Positions 1 through 5,251 of a stretch of 5,251 nucleotides of DNA are shown here, piece by piece. A program made the translations under genes and the position numbers. The stretch lies in NCBI GenBank assembly GCA_019242465.1, contig JAFAVL010000568.1, positions 1 to 5,251 on the forward strand. The letters run 5' to 3'. Positions within the stretch are counted from its first letter, which is position 1; each line of letters starts with the position of its first letter. The DNA is from Chroococcidiopsidaceae cyanobacterium CP_BM_RX_35 (lineage in GTDB: Bacteria; Cyanobacteriota; Cyanobacteriia; Cyanobacteriales; Chroococcidiopsidaceae). The notes beneath the pieces are model-generated. The model saw only the letters and a list, made by a program, of their open reading frames with translations. It was not told the DNA's origin and ran no database searches.

Positions 1-1
1 G

Positions 2-1144
2 CAATTAAAGTTGCTCTATCTCTCACCAGAAACACTTCTAAGCCTGCCAGTTTGGAAGTGTTTATGTCAGCCAAATTTGCAAATTTCTATGCTAGCGCTA
101 GACGAAGCTCATTGTCTGGCTCAATGGGGTGAGACTTTTCGTCCAGCATACTATCGTTTAGGAGCAATACGTCCAAATCTTCTGAAACACAAGCCTTCAG
201 GAACAAAGATAACAATTGCTGCTTTCACTGCCACTGCCGATCCACAGGTACAAAAGACTATTCAAAGAGTTTTGCAACTCCAACCAGCAGTATTTAGTCT
301 CAACCCCTATCGTCCAAATCTACATCTCCAAGTTCAGCAAGTCTGGACACCCAGAGGACGACGGCAGCAATTACTCCGGTTTATTCAGGCACAGCAGCAG
401 GCAACCGGATTAGTCTACATGCGATCGCGTCGAGATAGCGAAGATTTGGCAGCATGGTTAAAGCAGCAGGGCTATAGCACCTCTGCCTACCATGGAGGCT
501 TGAGTTCCATTGAACGTCGGCAAATCGAGCAATCTTGGCTTCAGGGTGATACCCAGTTTGTCATCTGTACCAATGCCTTTGGTTTAGGTATCAACAAGCC
601 CAACGTGCGGTGGGTGGTTCACTTTCACGCCCCGTTGTTGTTGACTGAGTATGTGCAGGAGATAGGACGAGCCGGACGTGATGGTAAGCCTGCTACAACC
701 CTCACTCTGATTAGCGAAACCACGGGACTACTCAACCCTGAAGATAAGCAACGAAGGCAATTTTTTCAAGAACAGATGCAAAGGCAGCAGCAATCGGCAC
801 AAGCACTTGTTCTCAGACTGTCCAGTCAAGGAGAAGTGGCGACTGTCAGCAAGCAGTTCAAGGATGGGGAGATAGCTCTTTCCTTGCTACATAGTACAGG
901 ACATCTAGAATGGTCTGATCCGTTTCACTACCAACTTCGCATAGGGAAGTCTCAACCTGTTGGATCTAATGCTCGTGCCGTGCAGCAAATGGTGGACTAC
1001 CTCAAGACAAGAAACTGCCGCTGGCAAATGCTTCTACATGAGTTTGGTTTTGAAGAAAAGCAGGAATTACGGTGTGGTCACTGTGATAATTGCGATCGCT
1101 TAACAGGTACAGGTAGACGATCTAGCTTGCGAGAAAGTGCATAA
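2..1144 (+). CDS. recQ: RecQ-family ATP-dependent DNA helicase, 5'-truncated by window edge
   Basis: This is a 3'-to-5' superfamily 2 DNA helicase of the RecQ family, acting in recombinational repair and fork maintenance. The frame is open to the left edge, so the start, the Walker A motif and the first third of the protein lie outside. The TTG at 11 is not a real start. Counting residue 1 from base 2, the DEAH box (DEAHCLAQWG) is at 34-43, motif III (FTATAD) at 75-80, motif IV near 137-142 (LVYMRS), motif V (TNAFGLGINKP) at 190-200 and motif VI (QEIGRAGRDG) at 219-228. A zinc-binding cysteine set follows: C339, C358, C361 and C364 (CGHCDNC). About 100 residues separate motif VI from the zinc cysteines and include a winged-helix-like stretch near 278-313. 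The protein stops 16 residues after the last cysteine, so there is no HRDC domain. This resembles the short RecS-like RecQ proteins. The family is certain; the exact subfamily is inferred. Confidence 0.95.
   Translation, partial: QLKLLYLSPETLLSLPVWKCLCQPNLQISMLALDEAHCLAQWGETFRPAYYRLGAIRPNLLKHKPSGTKITIAAFTATADPQVQKTIQRVLQLQPAVFSLNPYRPNLHLQVQQVWTPRGRRQQLLRFIQAQQQATGLVYMRSRRDSEDLAAWLKQQGYSTSAYHGGLSSIERRQIEQSWLQGDTQFVICTNAFGLGINKPNVRWVVHFHAPLLLTEYVQEIGRAGRDGKPATTLTLISETTGLLNPEDKQRRQFFQEQMQRQQQSAQALVLRLSSQGEVATVSKQFKDGEIALSLLHSTGHLEWSDPFHYQLRIGKSQPVGSNARAVQQMVDYLKTRNCRWQMLLHEFGFEEKQELRCGHCDNCDRLTGTGRRSSLRESA
421..428. repeat. HIP1 octamer GCGATCGC (first of five in the window)
   Basis: This perfect copy of the cyanobacterial HIP1 palindrome GCGATCGC lies inside recQ. 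Further perfect copies are at 1092-1099 (recQ), 2969-2976, 3659-3666 and 3773-3780 (all in leuA). None is found in the methyltransferase, peptide, NYN or sulfurtransferase genes. HIP1 is highly over-represented in many cyanobacterial genomes, so this is the best lineage marker in the window. Confidence 0.9.
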
Positions 1145-1147
1145 AAC

Positions 1148-1176
1148 TTGCATAGCCGACGTGTCAGATATTTAAT
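1148..1176 (+). promoter_or_regulatory. possible sigma-70-type promoter of the double-glycine peptide gene
   Basis: A TTGCAT hexamer (1148-1153) is followed after 17 bases by TTTAAT (1171-1176), which matches five of six positions of the -10 consensus. The -35 match is poor (three of six). It begins just after the recQ stop and would give a 5' leader of roughly 45 bases before the peptide start at 1230. This is a pattern match only. A short inverted repeat, GAAGC (1177-1181) and GCTTC (1191-1195), lies just downstream and has no T-tract. Confidence 0.3.
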
Positions 1177-1214
1177 GAAGCGATTTTCCAGCTTCGCTCA
1201 ACCAAAAGTACAAT

Positions 1215-1220
1215 AAAGGA
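1215..1220 (+). promoter_or_regulatory. ribosome binding site that decides the peptide start
   Basis: AAAGGA lies directly against the ATG at 1221, leaving no spacer, but 9 bases before the ATG at 1230. Normal Shine-Dalgarno spacing therefore favours 1230 as the start, giving 68 rather than 71 residues. Confidence 0.6.
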
Positions 1221-1229
1221 ATGAACAAC

Positions 1230-1436
1230 ATGAAAAACCAAACAAAAAGGTTGCTCGAGGAAAAAAACTGTGTGGAGCTATCTGAGCAGGACATGGAGGC
1301 TGTTGTTGGTGGTGTAGAGGCCCAAACAGGTATTTGTACCTCACAGCCCACATCTCTCTTCTCTGGGACCGCAAAAGATCCCAATCCTCCCGTAACTCCA
1401 GTAATACCTTCTGGTCTCTGTGTCCCTCGCGGATAG
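1230..1436 (+). CDS. double-glycine leader peptide (putative bacteriocin/RiPP-type precursor)
   Basis: This is a small peptide of 68 residues (71 if the ATG at 1221 is used). The N-terminal half is a charged leader ending in ELSEQDMEAVVGG, with the Gly-Gly at residues 27-28. That matches the leader consensus (LSxxExxxVxGG) of bacteriocin and RiPP precursors cleaved and exported by ABC transporters with an N-terminal C39 peptidase. Cleavage after GG would release a core of 40 residues (29-68) with two cysteines, C36 and C64, many Ser/Thr, a proline-rich centre (DPNPPVTPVIP) and the end CVPRG. A further cysteine, C14, is in the leader. The two core cysteines could form a disulfide, or thioether rings if dehydrated Ser/Thr are made, but no modifying enzyme, immunity gene or transporter is in the window. 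A good ribosome binding site and the leader motif argue that the gene is real. The class and activity are unknown. Confidence 0.75.
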   Translation: MKNQTKRLLEEKNCVELSEQDMEAVVGGVEAQTGICTSQPTSLFSGTAKDPNPPVTPVIPSGLCVPRG

Positions 1437-1448
1437 TTTTGTGGTGTT

Positions 1449-1493
1449 GGCCAGCCAGCAACTTGCTTTCCCAGTAATATCTGTTGGCTGGTT
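1449..1493 (+). terminator. imperfect hairpin after the peptide gene, possible terminator
   Basis: Bases 1449-1460 can pair with 1482-1493. The core is CCAGCCA (1451-1457) against TGGCTGG (1485-1491), extended by C-G and A-T pairs and several G-T wobbles, for 12 pairs around a 21-base loop. It starts 13 bases after the peptide stop. The following bases are only moderately T-rich (TTTGGTCTTT) and the loop is large, so termination is plausible but not strong. The rest of the gap to 1585 shows no gene that I can support. Confidence 0.35.
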
Positions 1494-1585
1494 TGGTCTT
1501 TCTGCTCTCGTAGCTCGAAGGGTTTCTCTCACCGATGTGAAAAGTCAGACATATTGCTCATTTTATGTAGGTGAATCACAATTCC

Positions 1586-2386
1586 CTACTTGGTCGCCAC
1601 CACAGCTAAATTCCAGGCAAACCGCTTCATCAAAGGTAGCTGTTTCAAAATCACATCTATCTTCTCTAAAGGACGGTATTCTGGTTTTAACCTTGCTTGT
1701 TCAATAATAATTTTCTTCCAGTAACGCTCTTTATTTGGATCAACTTTCTCAATTAAATAGAAACGTAAGAAGATCCAGAGGGTGAAGAGCCAAAATGTAT
1801 CATATGTTGTTCTGGAAAACTGAGATTTGACAAAATTGACGATATTAATGTCAAGTGGAGTTTCATCTTCAGTTCGTACCTTAGTTGCAATTCTCCGATA
1901 TACATTAATAATTGGATTGTGCTTCAAGGGGTCCCAAAAACAGGCTTTTCCACCTGGCTTGAGTACTCGATACATTTCCCGGATGGCGGTTTGAGGCTCT
2001 GGTAAATGGTGCAACAAATTGGAGGCGTAAACGAAATCGAAGCTATTGTCAGGGCTATCGAGAGCCATTGCATTCATTGTCTGTCCCTCGATCTGGACAT
2101 TGTTGGCTGCTGCTAGTTGGAGAGCCACTTCCACCATACCGGGAGAGTAGTCAGAGGCGACACACCGCGCCCCTCTTCTCGCAAAGTAGACACTGTTTTC
2201 TCCCGCCCCGCACCCTAAATCCAAGAGCCGCTTTCCTCTAACATCTCCCATATGTCTAAGGATGAACCGATTTTCTGGGGCTGTACAGGCTTCAAAGTAG
2301 TCCTGAACTTTGATTCCTTCTACGTCAATGGTAGATGCCCACTGATCGTGGAATCTTTTCTCTTTGTCAAAAATGTCATCCTGCAT
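1586..2386 (-). CDS. class I SAM-dependent methyltransferase (Methyltransf_11/25 type)
   Basis: This 266-residue protein has a Rossmann-fold methyltransferase core that transfers a methyl group from S-adenosylmethionine to an unidentified acceptor. Motif I is LLDLGCGAG (54-62). The acidic residue that holds the SAM ribose is D79 (VASDYS). A motif II/IV region, SFDFVYASNLLHHL, is at 115-128, and the post-motif VLKPGG is at 141-146. After the core come HNPIINVYRR (156-165) and RTEDETP (171-177), then a strongly hydrophobic aromatic stretch (about 198-212, FWLFTLWIFLRFYLI) that could bind a membrane or form a greasy substrate pocket. The basic C-terminal part probably forms a lid. The ATG at 2386 is the first in frame and leaves the fold intact, though the ribosome binding site is weak. 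The gene lies 92 bases downstream of leuA in the same direction, separated by inverted repeats, and is convergent with the double-glycine peptide gene. The substrate cannot be told from sequence: lipids, quinones or secondary metabolites are all possible. Confidence 0.9.
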   Translation of the reverse strand: MQDDIFDKEKRFHDQWASTIDVEGIKVQDYFEACTAPENRFILRHMGDVRGKRLLDLGCGAGENSVYFARRGARCVASDYSPGMVEVALQLAAANNVQIEGQTMNAMALDSPDNSFDFVYASNLLHHLPEPQTAIREMYRVLKPGGKACFWDPLKHNPIINVYRRIATKVRTEDETPLDINIVNFVKSQFSRTTYDTFWLFTLWIFLRFYLIEKVDPNKERYWKKIIIEQARLKPEYRPLEKIDVILKQLPLMKRFAWNLAVVATK

Positions 2387-2411
2387 ACTTTTAATAAATC
2401 TTATTGAATGC

Positions 2412-2480
2412 AGAGGAAAATTGAGAGAGCTAGCTACAGAGGAAACGCTGAGTTCCTCTGCAAATCCGTCTTTTTCCTCT
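2412..2480. repeat. nested inverted repeats between leuA and the methyltransferase gene
   Basis: The octamer-like motif AGAGGAA occurs four times here, twice in each orientation. AGAGGAAAA (2412-2420) is the perfect reverse complement of TTTTCCTCT (2472-2480), and CAGAGGAA (2437-2444) of TTCCTCTG (2453-2460), which encloses an 8-base loop. The outer arm reaches two bases into the end of leuA. On the leuA (minus) strand the transcript could fold into a two-tier hairpin soon after the stop codon. No T-tract follows directly, so the role may be RNA 3'-end stability or weak termination rather than a classic terminator. Confidence 0.55.
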
Positions 2481-4158
2481 ACTCCCCTACTCCCTCTCTT
2501 GCGAAGTCAAGCTCGGAGGTTTCCTCCAAGCTTGACTTCGCACTACTTCCTACTCCCTCTGCAATCACTTGCTCTCGTGGTCCTTGACTTGCTGGCAATG
2601 CAGCATAGAGGCGGTTGAGGGCGTTGATATAGGCTTGGGCTGACGCAACGATAATATCTGTGTTAGCCGCATGACCAGAAAAGACTCGCTCTTGATACCG
2701 TAGGCGGATAGTGACCTCTCCCAAGGCGTCGATTCCCGCTGTTACAGACTGAACGGAAAATTCAATGAGTTGGTTTGGCACATTCACAACTCGGTTAATT
2801 GCTTTATACACCGCATCTACTGGGCCTGTGCCGATTGCGGCATCGGTCAATTCTTCACCACTAGGGGTGCGGAGGGTAACGGTGGCGGTAGGACGGGCAC
2901 CACTGCCGCAGGAAACCTGCACCAACTCTAGGCGAAATAGCTCTGGGGCTTGCTGGATTTCGTCGTTGGCGATCGCTTCTAAGTCCCAATCCGAAATTTC
3001 TTTTTTCTTATCCGCCTGGTCTTTAAATTTGAGAAATGCCTTATTCAACTCAGTTTCTGATAATTCAAAGCCCAATTCTTTCAGTCGAGTCCGAAAGGCA
3101 TTGCGCCCAGAATGTTTGCCGAGAACGATCTGATTGTCTGTCAACCCAATTGACTGAGCATCCATGATTTCGTATGTCAGCTTGTTCTTAAGAACGCCAT
3201 CTTGGTGAATGCCGGACTCATGAGCAAAAGCATTCGCCCCCACTATTGCCTTATTTGGCTGTACTAGCATCCCGGTTAAGTTGGAAACCAACCGGGAAGT
3301 TTTATAAATTTGGCGGGTATCGATCTTAGTCAGAGGTGTCTCAGAATCGACTGGGCGTCCCAGATAAGGATTAAAGTATTGCCGCCGGACATGTAGAGCC
3401 ATAACGAGTTCTTCAAGCGCTGCGTTGCCTGCTCGTTCTCCAATCCCATTAATGGTACATTCTAGTTGCCGGGCTCCATGTTTGACGGCTTCTAAAAAGT
3501 TAGCTACAGCTAAGCCTAGATCATTGTGACCATGGACAGAAATCACGCAGGAGTTGATATTGGGAACATTGGCTTTGATGCCCTGAATCAGCGCCCCAAA
3601 CTCGCTGGGAGTCGTGTAGCCCACTGTGTCGGGAATGTTGATTGTTTTAGCCCCAGCAGCGATCGCCCGCTCTAAGACTTGGTAGAGGTATTCTGGATCG
3701 GTGCGAACGGCATCCATGGGTGAAAATTCTACATCCTCCATGAAAGATTTGGCGTAGGCAACCATTTCTTCTGCGATCGCTAACACCTCAGCTCTTGATT
3801 TCTTAAGCTGGTATTTTAGGTGAATGTCTGAAGTCGAAATAAATGTGTGAATCCTAGCATGAGCTGCTGGTCTTAGCGCCGCTGCTGCTGCTTGAATATC
3901 TTCTCGGATTGCTCTTGCCAAACTACAGATTGTAGGACCATCTTCTGTGCCTACTGTTTGCGCAATCTTCTCCACCGCCTCAAAATCGCCTGGGCTGGCG
4001 AAAGCAAACCCGGCTTCAATCACGTCCACGCCTAAACGTGCCAGTTGCCGGGCAATCAGCAGCTTCTCGTCCACATTTAATGTAGCTCCAGGACACTGCT
4101 CTCCATCCCGTAAAGTGGTATCGAAGATAATGATTCGGTCTTTCAATTGATTTTCCAT
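2479..4158 (-). CDS. leuA: 2-isopropylmalate synthase, with a repeat-derived C-terminal tail
   Basis: LeuA (EC 2.3.3.13) condenses acetyl-CoA with 2-oxoisovalerate to give 2-isopropylmalate, the first committed step of leucine biosynthesis in the cytosol. The 559-residue protein opens with the HMGL-like TIM barrel: [10 protein letters not shown] at 12-21, with the expected metal ligand D18. The other ligands are H209 and H211 (SVHGHND, 207-213) and N245 (GIGERAGN, 238-245). [11 protein letters not shown] (311-321) is the conserved flexible/catalytic segment. The C-terminal LeuA allosteric domain, which normally senses leucine, spans about 405-520. This full set favours LeuA over homocitrate or citramalate synthase. 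The last 20 or so codons come from a palindromic element and a short repeat, making the protein longer than I expect for cyanobacterial LeuA (about 530-540). The start at 4158 immediately precedes the conserved barrel. Only a weak TAAAAT -10-like box (4203-4208) lies upstream, so co-transcription with the NYN gene 60 bases away is possible. Confidence 0.97.
   Translation of the reverse strand: MENQLKDRIIIFDTTLRDGEQCPGATLNVDEKLLIARQLARLGVDVIEAGFAFASPGDFEAVEKIAQTVGTEDGPTICSLARAIREDIQAAAAALRPAAHARIHTFISTSDIHLKYQLKKSRAEVLAIAEEMVAYAKSFMEDVEFSPMDAVRTDPEYLYQVLERAIAAGAKTINIPDTVGYTTPSEFGALIQGIKANVPNINSCVISVHGHNDLGLAVANFLEAVKHGARQLECTINGIGERAGNAALEELVMALHVRRQYFNPYLGRPVDSETPLTKIDTRQIYKTSRLVSNLTGMLVQPNKAIVGANAFAHESGIHQDGVLKNKLTYEIMDAQSIGLTDNQIVLGKHSGRNAFRTRLKELGFELSETELNKAFLKFKDQADKKKEISDWDLEAIANDEIQQAPELFRLELVQVSCGSGARPTATVTLRTPSGEELTDAAIGTGPVDAVYKAINRVVNVPNQLIEFSVQSVTAGIDALGEVTIRLRYQERVFSGHAANTDIIVASAQAYINALNRLYAALPASQGPREQVIAEGVGSSAKSSLEETSELDFAREGVGE
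2486..2497. repeat. left copy of a 12-base direct repeat flanking the leuA palindrome
   Basis: CCTACTCCCTCT here is identical to 2549-2560. The surrounding bases (CTACTCCCCTACTCCCTCT, 2479-2497) form a short tandem array of a CCCTACT-like unit, similar to heptamer repeats known in cyanobacteria. On the minus strand this array supplies the leuA stop codon and the final residues EGVGE. Confidence 0.75.
2501..2541. repeat. 41-base near-perfect palindrome inside the 3' end of leuA
   Basis: Bases 2501-2513 (GCGAAGTCAAGCT) are the exact reverse complement of 2529-2541. Inside them, after one mismatch (2514/2528), GGAGG (2515-2519) pairs with CCTCC (2523-2527) around a TTT loop. That gives 18 of 19 possible pairs. 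It encodes leuA residues 540-553 and lies between the two direct repeats, so it resembles a small palindromic mobile repeat (REP- or MITE-like). It is not a canonical terminator, because it is inside the open frame and no T-tract follows. Confidence 0.8.
2549..2560. repeat. right copy of the 12-base direct repeat flanking the leuA palindrome
   Basis: CCTACTCCCTCT is identical to the copy at 2486-2497, exactly 63 bases (21 codons) away. Both copies are read in the same frame of leuA and encode EGVG, at residues 534-537 here and 555-558 for the other copy. Confidence 0.75.
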
Positions 4159-4218
4159 ACGTCTAAATCCAGATTCCTGCTTGTTTTGACAGCTTTTCTT
4201 TGATTTTACTAGAGCGCA

Positions 4219-4740
4219 TTAATAATCTACTTTTTCAATGTGTCCGCGAATATCGTTTAAATCAATGTATCTGTCCGTCGCATTCCGTAACTCGCGAGCA
4301 ATCATTCCTTCTGTAGATACTACTGAAATATGAGTATTTTTGGAGCGTAATAGTTCGATTGCTCGTTCAAAATCGCCATCACCACTAAATAGAATAACTC
4401 GGTCATATTGTTCCACTGTATTAAACATATCTACCACAATTTCAATATCTAAATTCGCTTTTTGTGAGTAGCGACCGGAGGTGTCGTCGTAATATTCTTT
4501 AAGGATTTTAGTGCGAACTGTATATCCGAGACTAATCAGGGCGTCTCTGAACCCTCGCTGATCTTGAGGATCTTTTAATCCGGTGTACCAAAAAGCATTA
4601 ATGAGTACGGTATCCAGCTGCTCTTTTTTAAAATATTCCAATACTCGTCTAGGATCAAAAAACCAGCCATTTTTTTGTTGAGCATAGAACATATTGTTTC
4701 CGTCTACAAAAATAGACAGACGGTTCATTAAGAAAGGCAT
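4219..4740 (-). CDS. LabA-like NYN-domain (PIN-like) protein
   Basis: This 173-residue protein is essentially a single NYN domain of the LabA/DUF88 group, a PIN-like fold with predicted metal-dependent RNase activity. Acidic residues expected at the metal site are visible: D13 in IFVDGNN (10-16), D98 and D104 in LDIEIVVDMFN (97-107), and D121 and D123 in LFSGDGDF (117-124). Towards the end, STEGMIARELRNATDRYIDL (142-161) is typical of LabA-like proteins. The founding LabA of Synechococcus elongatus takes part in circadian output, but NYN paralogues are common in cyanobacteria and this one need not be the clock gene, so I give no symbol. The start could be the ATG at 4740 or the one at 4728 (MNRLSIFVDGNN); neither has a strong ribosome binding site, and an AGG lies 12 bases before the first. 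The gene is upstream of leuA in the same direction with a 60-base gap. An extended -10 promoter lies upstream at 4788-4796. Confidence 0.9.
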   Translation of the reverse strand: MPFLMNRLSIFVDGNNMFYAQQKNGWFFDPRRVLEYFKKEQLDTVLINAFWYTGLKDPQDQRGFRDALISLGYTVRTKILKEYYDDTSGRYSQKANLDIEIVVDMFNTVEQYDRVILFSGDGDFERAIELLRSKNTHISVVSTEGMIARELRNATDRYIDLNDIRGHIEKVDY

Positions 4741-4780
4741 AGAAACTTAGACCTAAAATTTGAGTAAAGATTTAAGTCGA

Positions 4781-4792
4781 ATAATCGATTAT
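4781..4792. repeat. 12-base perfect palindrome overlapping the NYN promoter
   Basis: ATAATCGATTAT is its own reverse complement and overlaps five of the six bases of the -10 box of the NYN gene. It could be an operator, or simply AT-rich chance. Confidence 0.4.
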
Positions 4793-4796
4793 AGCA
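4788..4796 (-). promoter_or_regulatory. extended -10 promoter of the NYN gene
   Basis: Read on the minus strand, the sequence is TGCTATAAT: a perfect TATAAT (4793 to 4788) preceded by the TGN extension. No good -35 hexamer is found at 16-18 bases, as is usual for extended -10 promoters. The 47 bases between this box and the ATG at 4740 would leave a leader of about 40 bases. The transcript may continue into leuA. Confidence 0.5.
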
Positions 4797-4996
4797 ATAA
4801 TAATGACCGCACTATTTTGCTAAACTTGGCATAATATGTCAGTCTAGTAAGATTTTTAAAGAATTCTCCTTATTCTATGAAACTATATAGTCGTCAATAA
4901 AACTATCCTTAAATAGTAGCTCTTGAGCGGGATAGCACTGGAATACAAGCCCGATGATTCAAATCTAACAATAAAATAGACAGATTGACCAAGAAC
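4797..4996. other. AT-rich intergenic stretch without a supported gene
   Basis: I find no convincing open frame or RNA gene between the NYN promoter and the sulfurtransferase 3' end. Small features are the palindrome ACTATATAGT (4882-4891) and the weak inverted pair ACTAT/ATAGT (4902-4906, 4913-4917). CATAATATG (4830-4838) holds a -10-like TAATAT on the plus strand, but no plus-strand gene follows. Confidence 0.4.
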
Positions 4997-5020
4997 GGGG
5001 TGTGGGCACTTGACCCCTTT
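4994..5020 (-). terminator. weak hairpin after the sulfurtransferase gene
   Basis: GGGGT (4997-5001) pairs with ACCCC (5013-5017) around an 11-base loop, and two further A-T pairs lie beyond a single mismatch. It lies 4 bases past the sulfurtransferase stop in the direction of transcription. No run of T follows on the minus strand (GTTCTTGG), so it is a poor factor-independent terminator. Confidence 0.25.
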
Positions 5021-5024
5021 ACGG

Positions 5025-5251
5025 TTACATATAGGAACACCAATCTCTCCAGCTACCAGCATATAGCTTGCCAGTGTAAATTCCAGCCATTTCCAAGGAT
5101 AGTAGATTGACGCAGGCGGTGACTCCGGAACCGCAGTAAACCAAAATCTCTTCTGCTGGCTGCAGTTCTTCCCATCGTCGGCGTTGCTCAGTTTCAGCTA
5201 GCAAATATCCTTGTGCATTAGAGACTTCTTGCCAAGGGTAGTTAACAGCAC
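5025..5251 (-). CDS. sseA: rhodanese-type sulfurtransferase (3-mercaptopyruvate/thiosulfate), C-terminal fragment
   Basis: Reading the reverse strand from the right edge gives 74 codons and a TAA stop at 5025-5027; the start lies outside the window. The fragment opens with AVNYPWQEV, the conserved segment after the HIPGA motif of the second rhodanese domain. It then shows the active-site loop CGSGVT, with catalytic Cys at fragment residue 39 (codon 5133-5135), and ends with the typical [15 protein letters not shown]. The CGSGVT loop is that of 3-mercaptopyruvate sulfurtransferases such as SseA, whereas classic thiosulfate rhodaneses carry a basic residue in the loop (CRKGVT). The enzyme moves sulfane sulfur from 3-mercaptopyruvate or thiosulfate to cyanide or thiol acceptors in the cytosol, through a cysteine persulfide. 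The family is clear; the preferred donor, and therefore the symbol, is inferred from the loop only. Confidence 0.9.
   Translation of the reverse strand, partial: AVNYPWQEVSNAQGYLLAETEQRRRWEELQPAEEILVYCGSGVTACVNLLSLEMAGIYTGKLYAGSWRDWCSYM

Noticed and set aside
11..13. TTG at position 11 as the RecQ start codon
   Set aside because: The frame is open to the window edge, and a start here would remove the essential Walker A region; the gene simply continues upstream.
1177..1195. GAAGC/GCTTC inverted repeat between recQ and the peptide gene as a recQ terminator
   Set aside because: The stem is only 5 pairs with a 9-base loop and no following T-tract, and it would lie inside the proposed peptide leader.
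1172..1532. Three minus-strand open frames across the double-glycine peptide gene
   Set aside because: They mutually overlap in different frames, have low-complexity translations, and lie antisense to a gene with a clear leader motif and ribosome binding site.
1420..1707. 95-codon plus-strand open frame overlapping the peptide gene end and the methyltransferase 3' end
   Set aside because: It is mostly antisense to the well-supported methyltransferase, has no recognisable motif or ribosome binding site, and starts inside the peptide gene in another frame.
2501..2541. The leuA palindrome as a rho-independent terminator
   Set aside because: It lies before the stop codon, inside the reading frame, and neither strand has a T-run after the stem.
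2364..3133. Plus-strand open frames opposite leuA and the methyltransferase start
   Set aside because: They are shadows of strongly conserved minus-strand coding sequence, with no domain signal of their own.
4186..4214. TTGACA at 4186-4191 as a plus-strand promoter
   Set aside because: No -10 box is found at normal spacing and no plus-strand gene lies downstream.
4925..4970. tRNA-like look of the stretch with GCGGGATAGC and a T-loop-like GATTCAAATC
   Set aside because: It is only about 45 bases, the putative T-arm does not pair, and no acceptor or anticodon stem can be formed.

Overview
The window most likely comes from a cyanobacterium, probably a filamentous or large-genome one. Five perfect HIP1 octamers (GCGATCGC) occur in 5.25 kb. 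The protein sequences have a cyanobacterial flavour: a LabA-like NYN protein, a cyanobacterial-type LeuA and a short RecS-like RecQ. A CCCTACT-type short repeat near the end of leuA resembles the heptamer repeats of these genomes. The species cannot be named from the sequence alone.

Layout, left to right. Bases 2-1144 (+) hold the 3' two-thirds or so of a RecQ-family DNA helicase gene whose 5' end is outside the window. A short gap carries a possible promoter and a clear ribosome binding site. It leads into a small gene (1230-1436, +) for a 68-residue peptide with a double-glycine leader (ELSEQDMEAVVGG), the hallmark of peptides cleaved and exported by C39-peptidase ABC transporters. A 149-base gap with an imperfect hairpin follows. 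All later genes are on the minus strand. They are a class I SAM-dependent methyltransferase (1586-2386), 2-isopropylmalate synthase leuA (2479-4158), a LabA-like NYN-domain protein (4219-4740), and the C-terminal 74 codons of a 3-mercaptopyruvate/thiosulfate sulfurtransferase (5025-5251, running off the right edge). The sulfurtransferase fragment is recognisable only by reading the reverse strand, because its start codon lies outside the window.

The genes do not form one obvious pathway. LeuA (leucine biosynthesis), the sulfurtransferase (sulfur transfer) and RecQ (DNA repair) are housekeeping. The NYN gene sits 60 bases upstream of leuA and may share its transcript. The double-glycine peptide has no transporter, protease or recognised maturation enzyme in the window. 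The convergent methyltransferase is its only enzyme neighbour of unknown substrate, and a functional link is speculative.

Two observations stand out. First, the 3' end of leuA carries a near-perfect 41-base palindrome flanked by a 12-base direct repeat, in frame. It adds about 21 codons and looks like a small palindromic repeat that inserted into the gene without breaking it. Second, the orphan double-glycine peptide has a 40-residue, proline-rich, two-cysteine core that I cannot assign to a known RiPP class. I see no complete transposase gene, CRISPR array, tRNA or rRNA.
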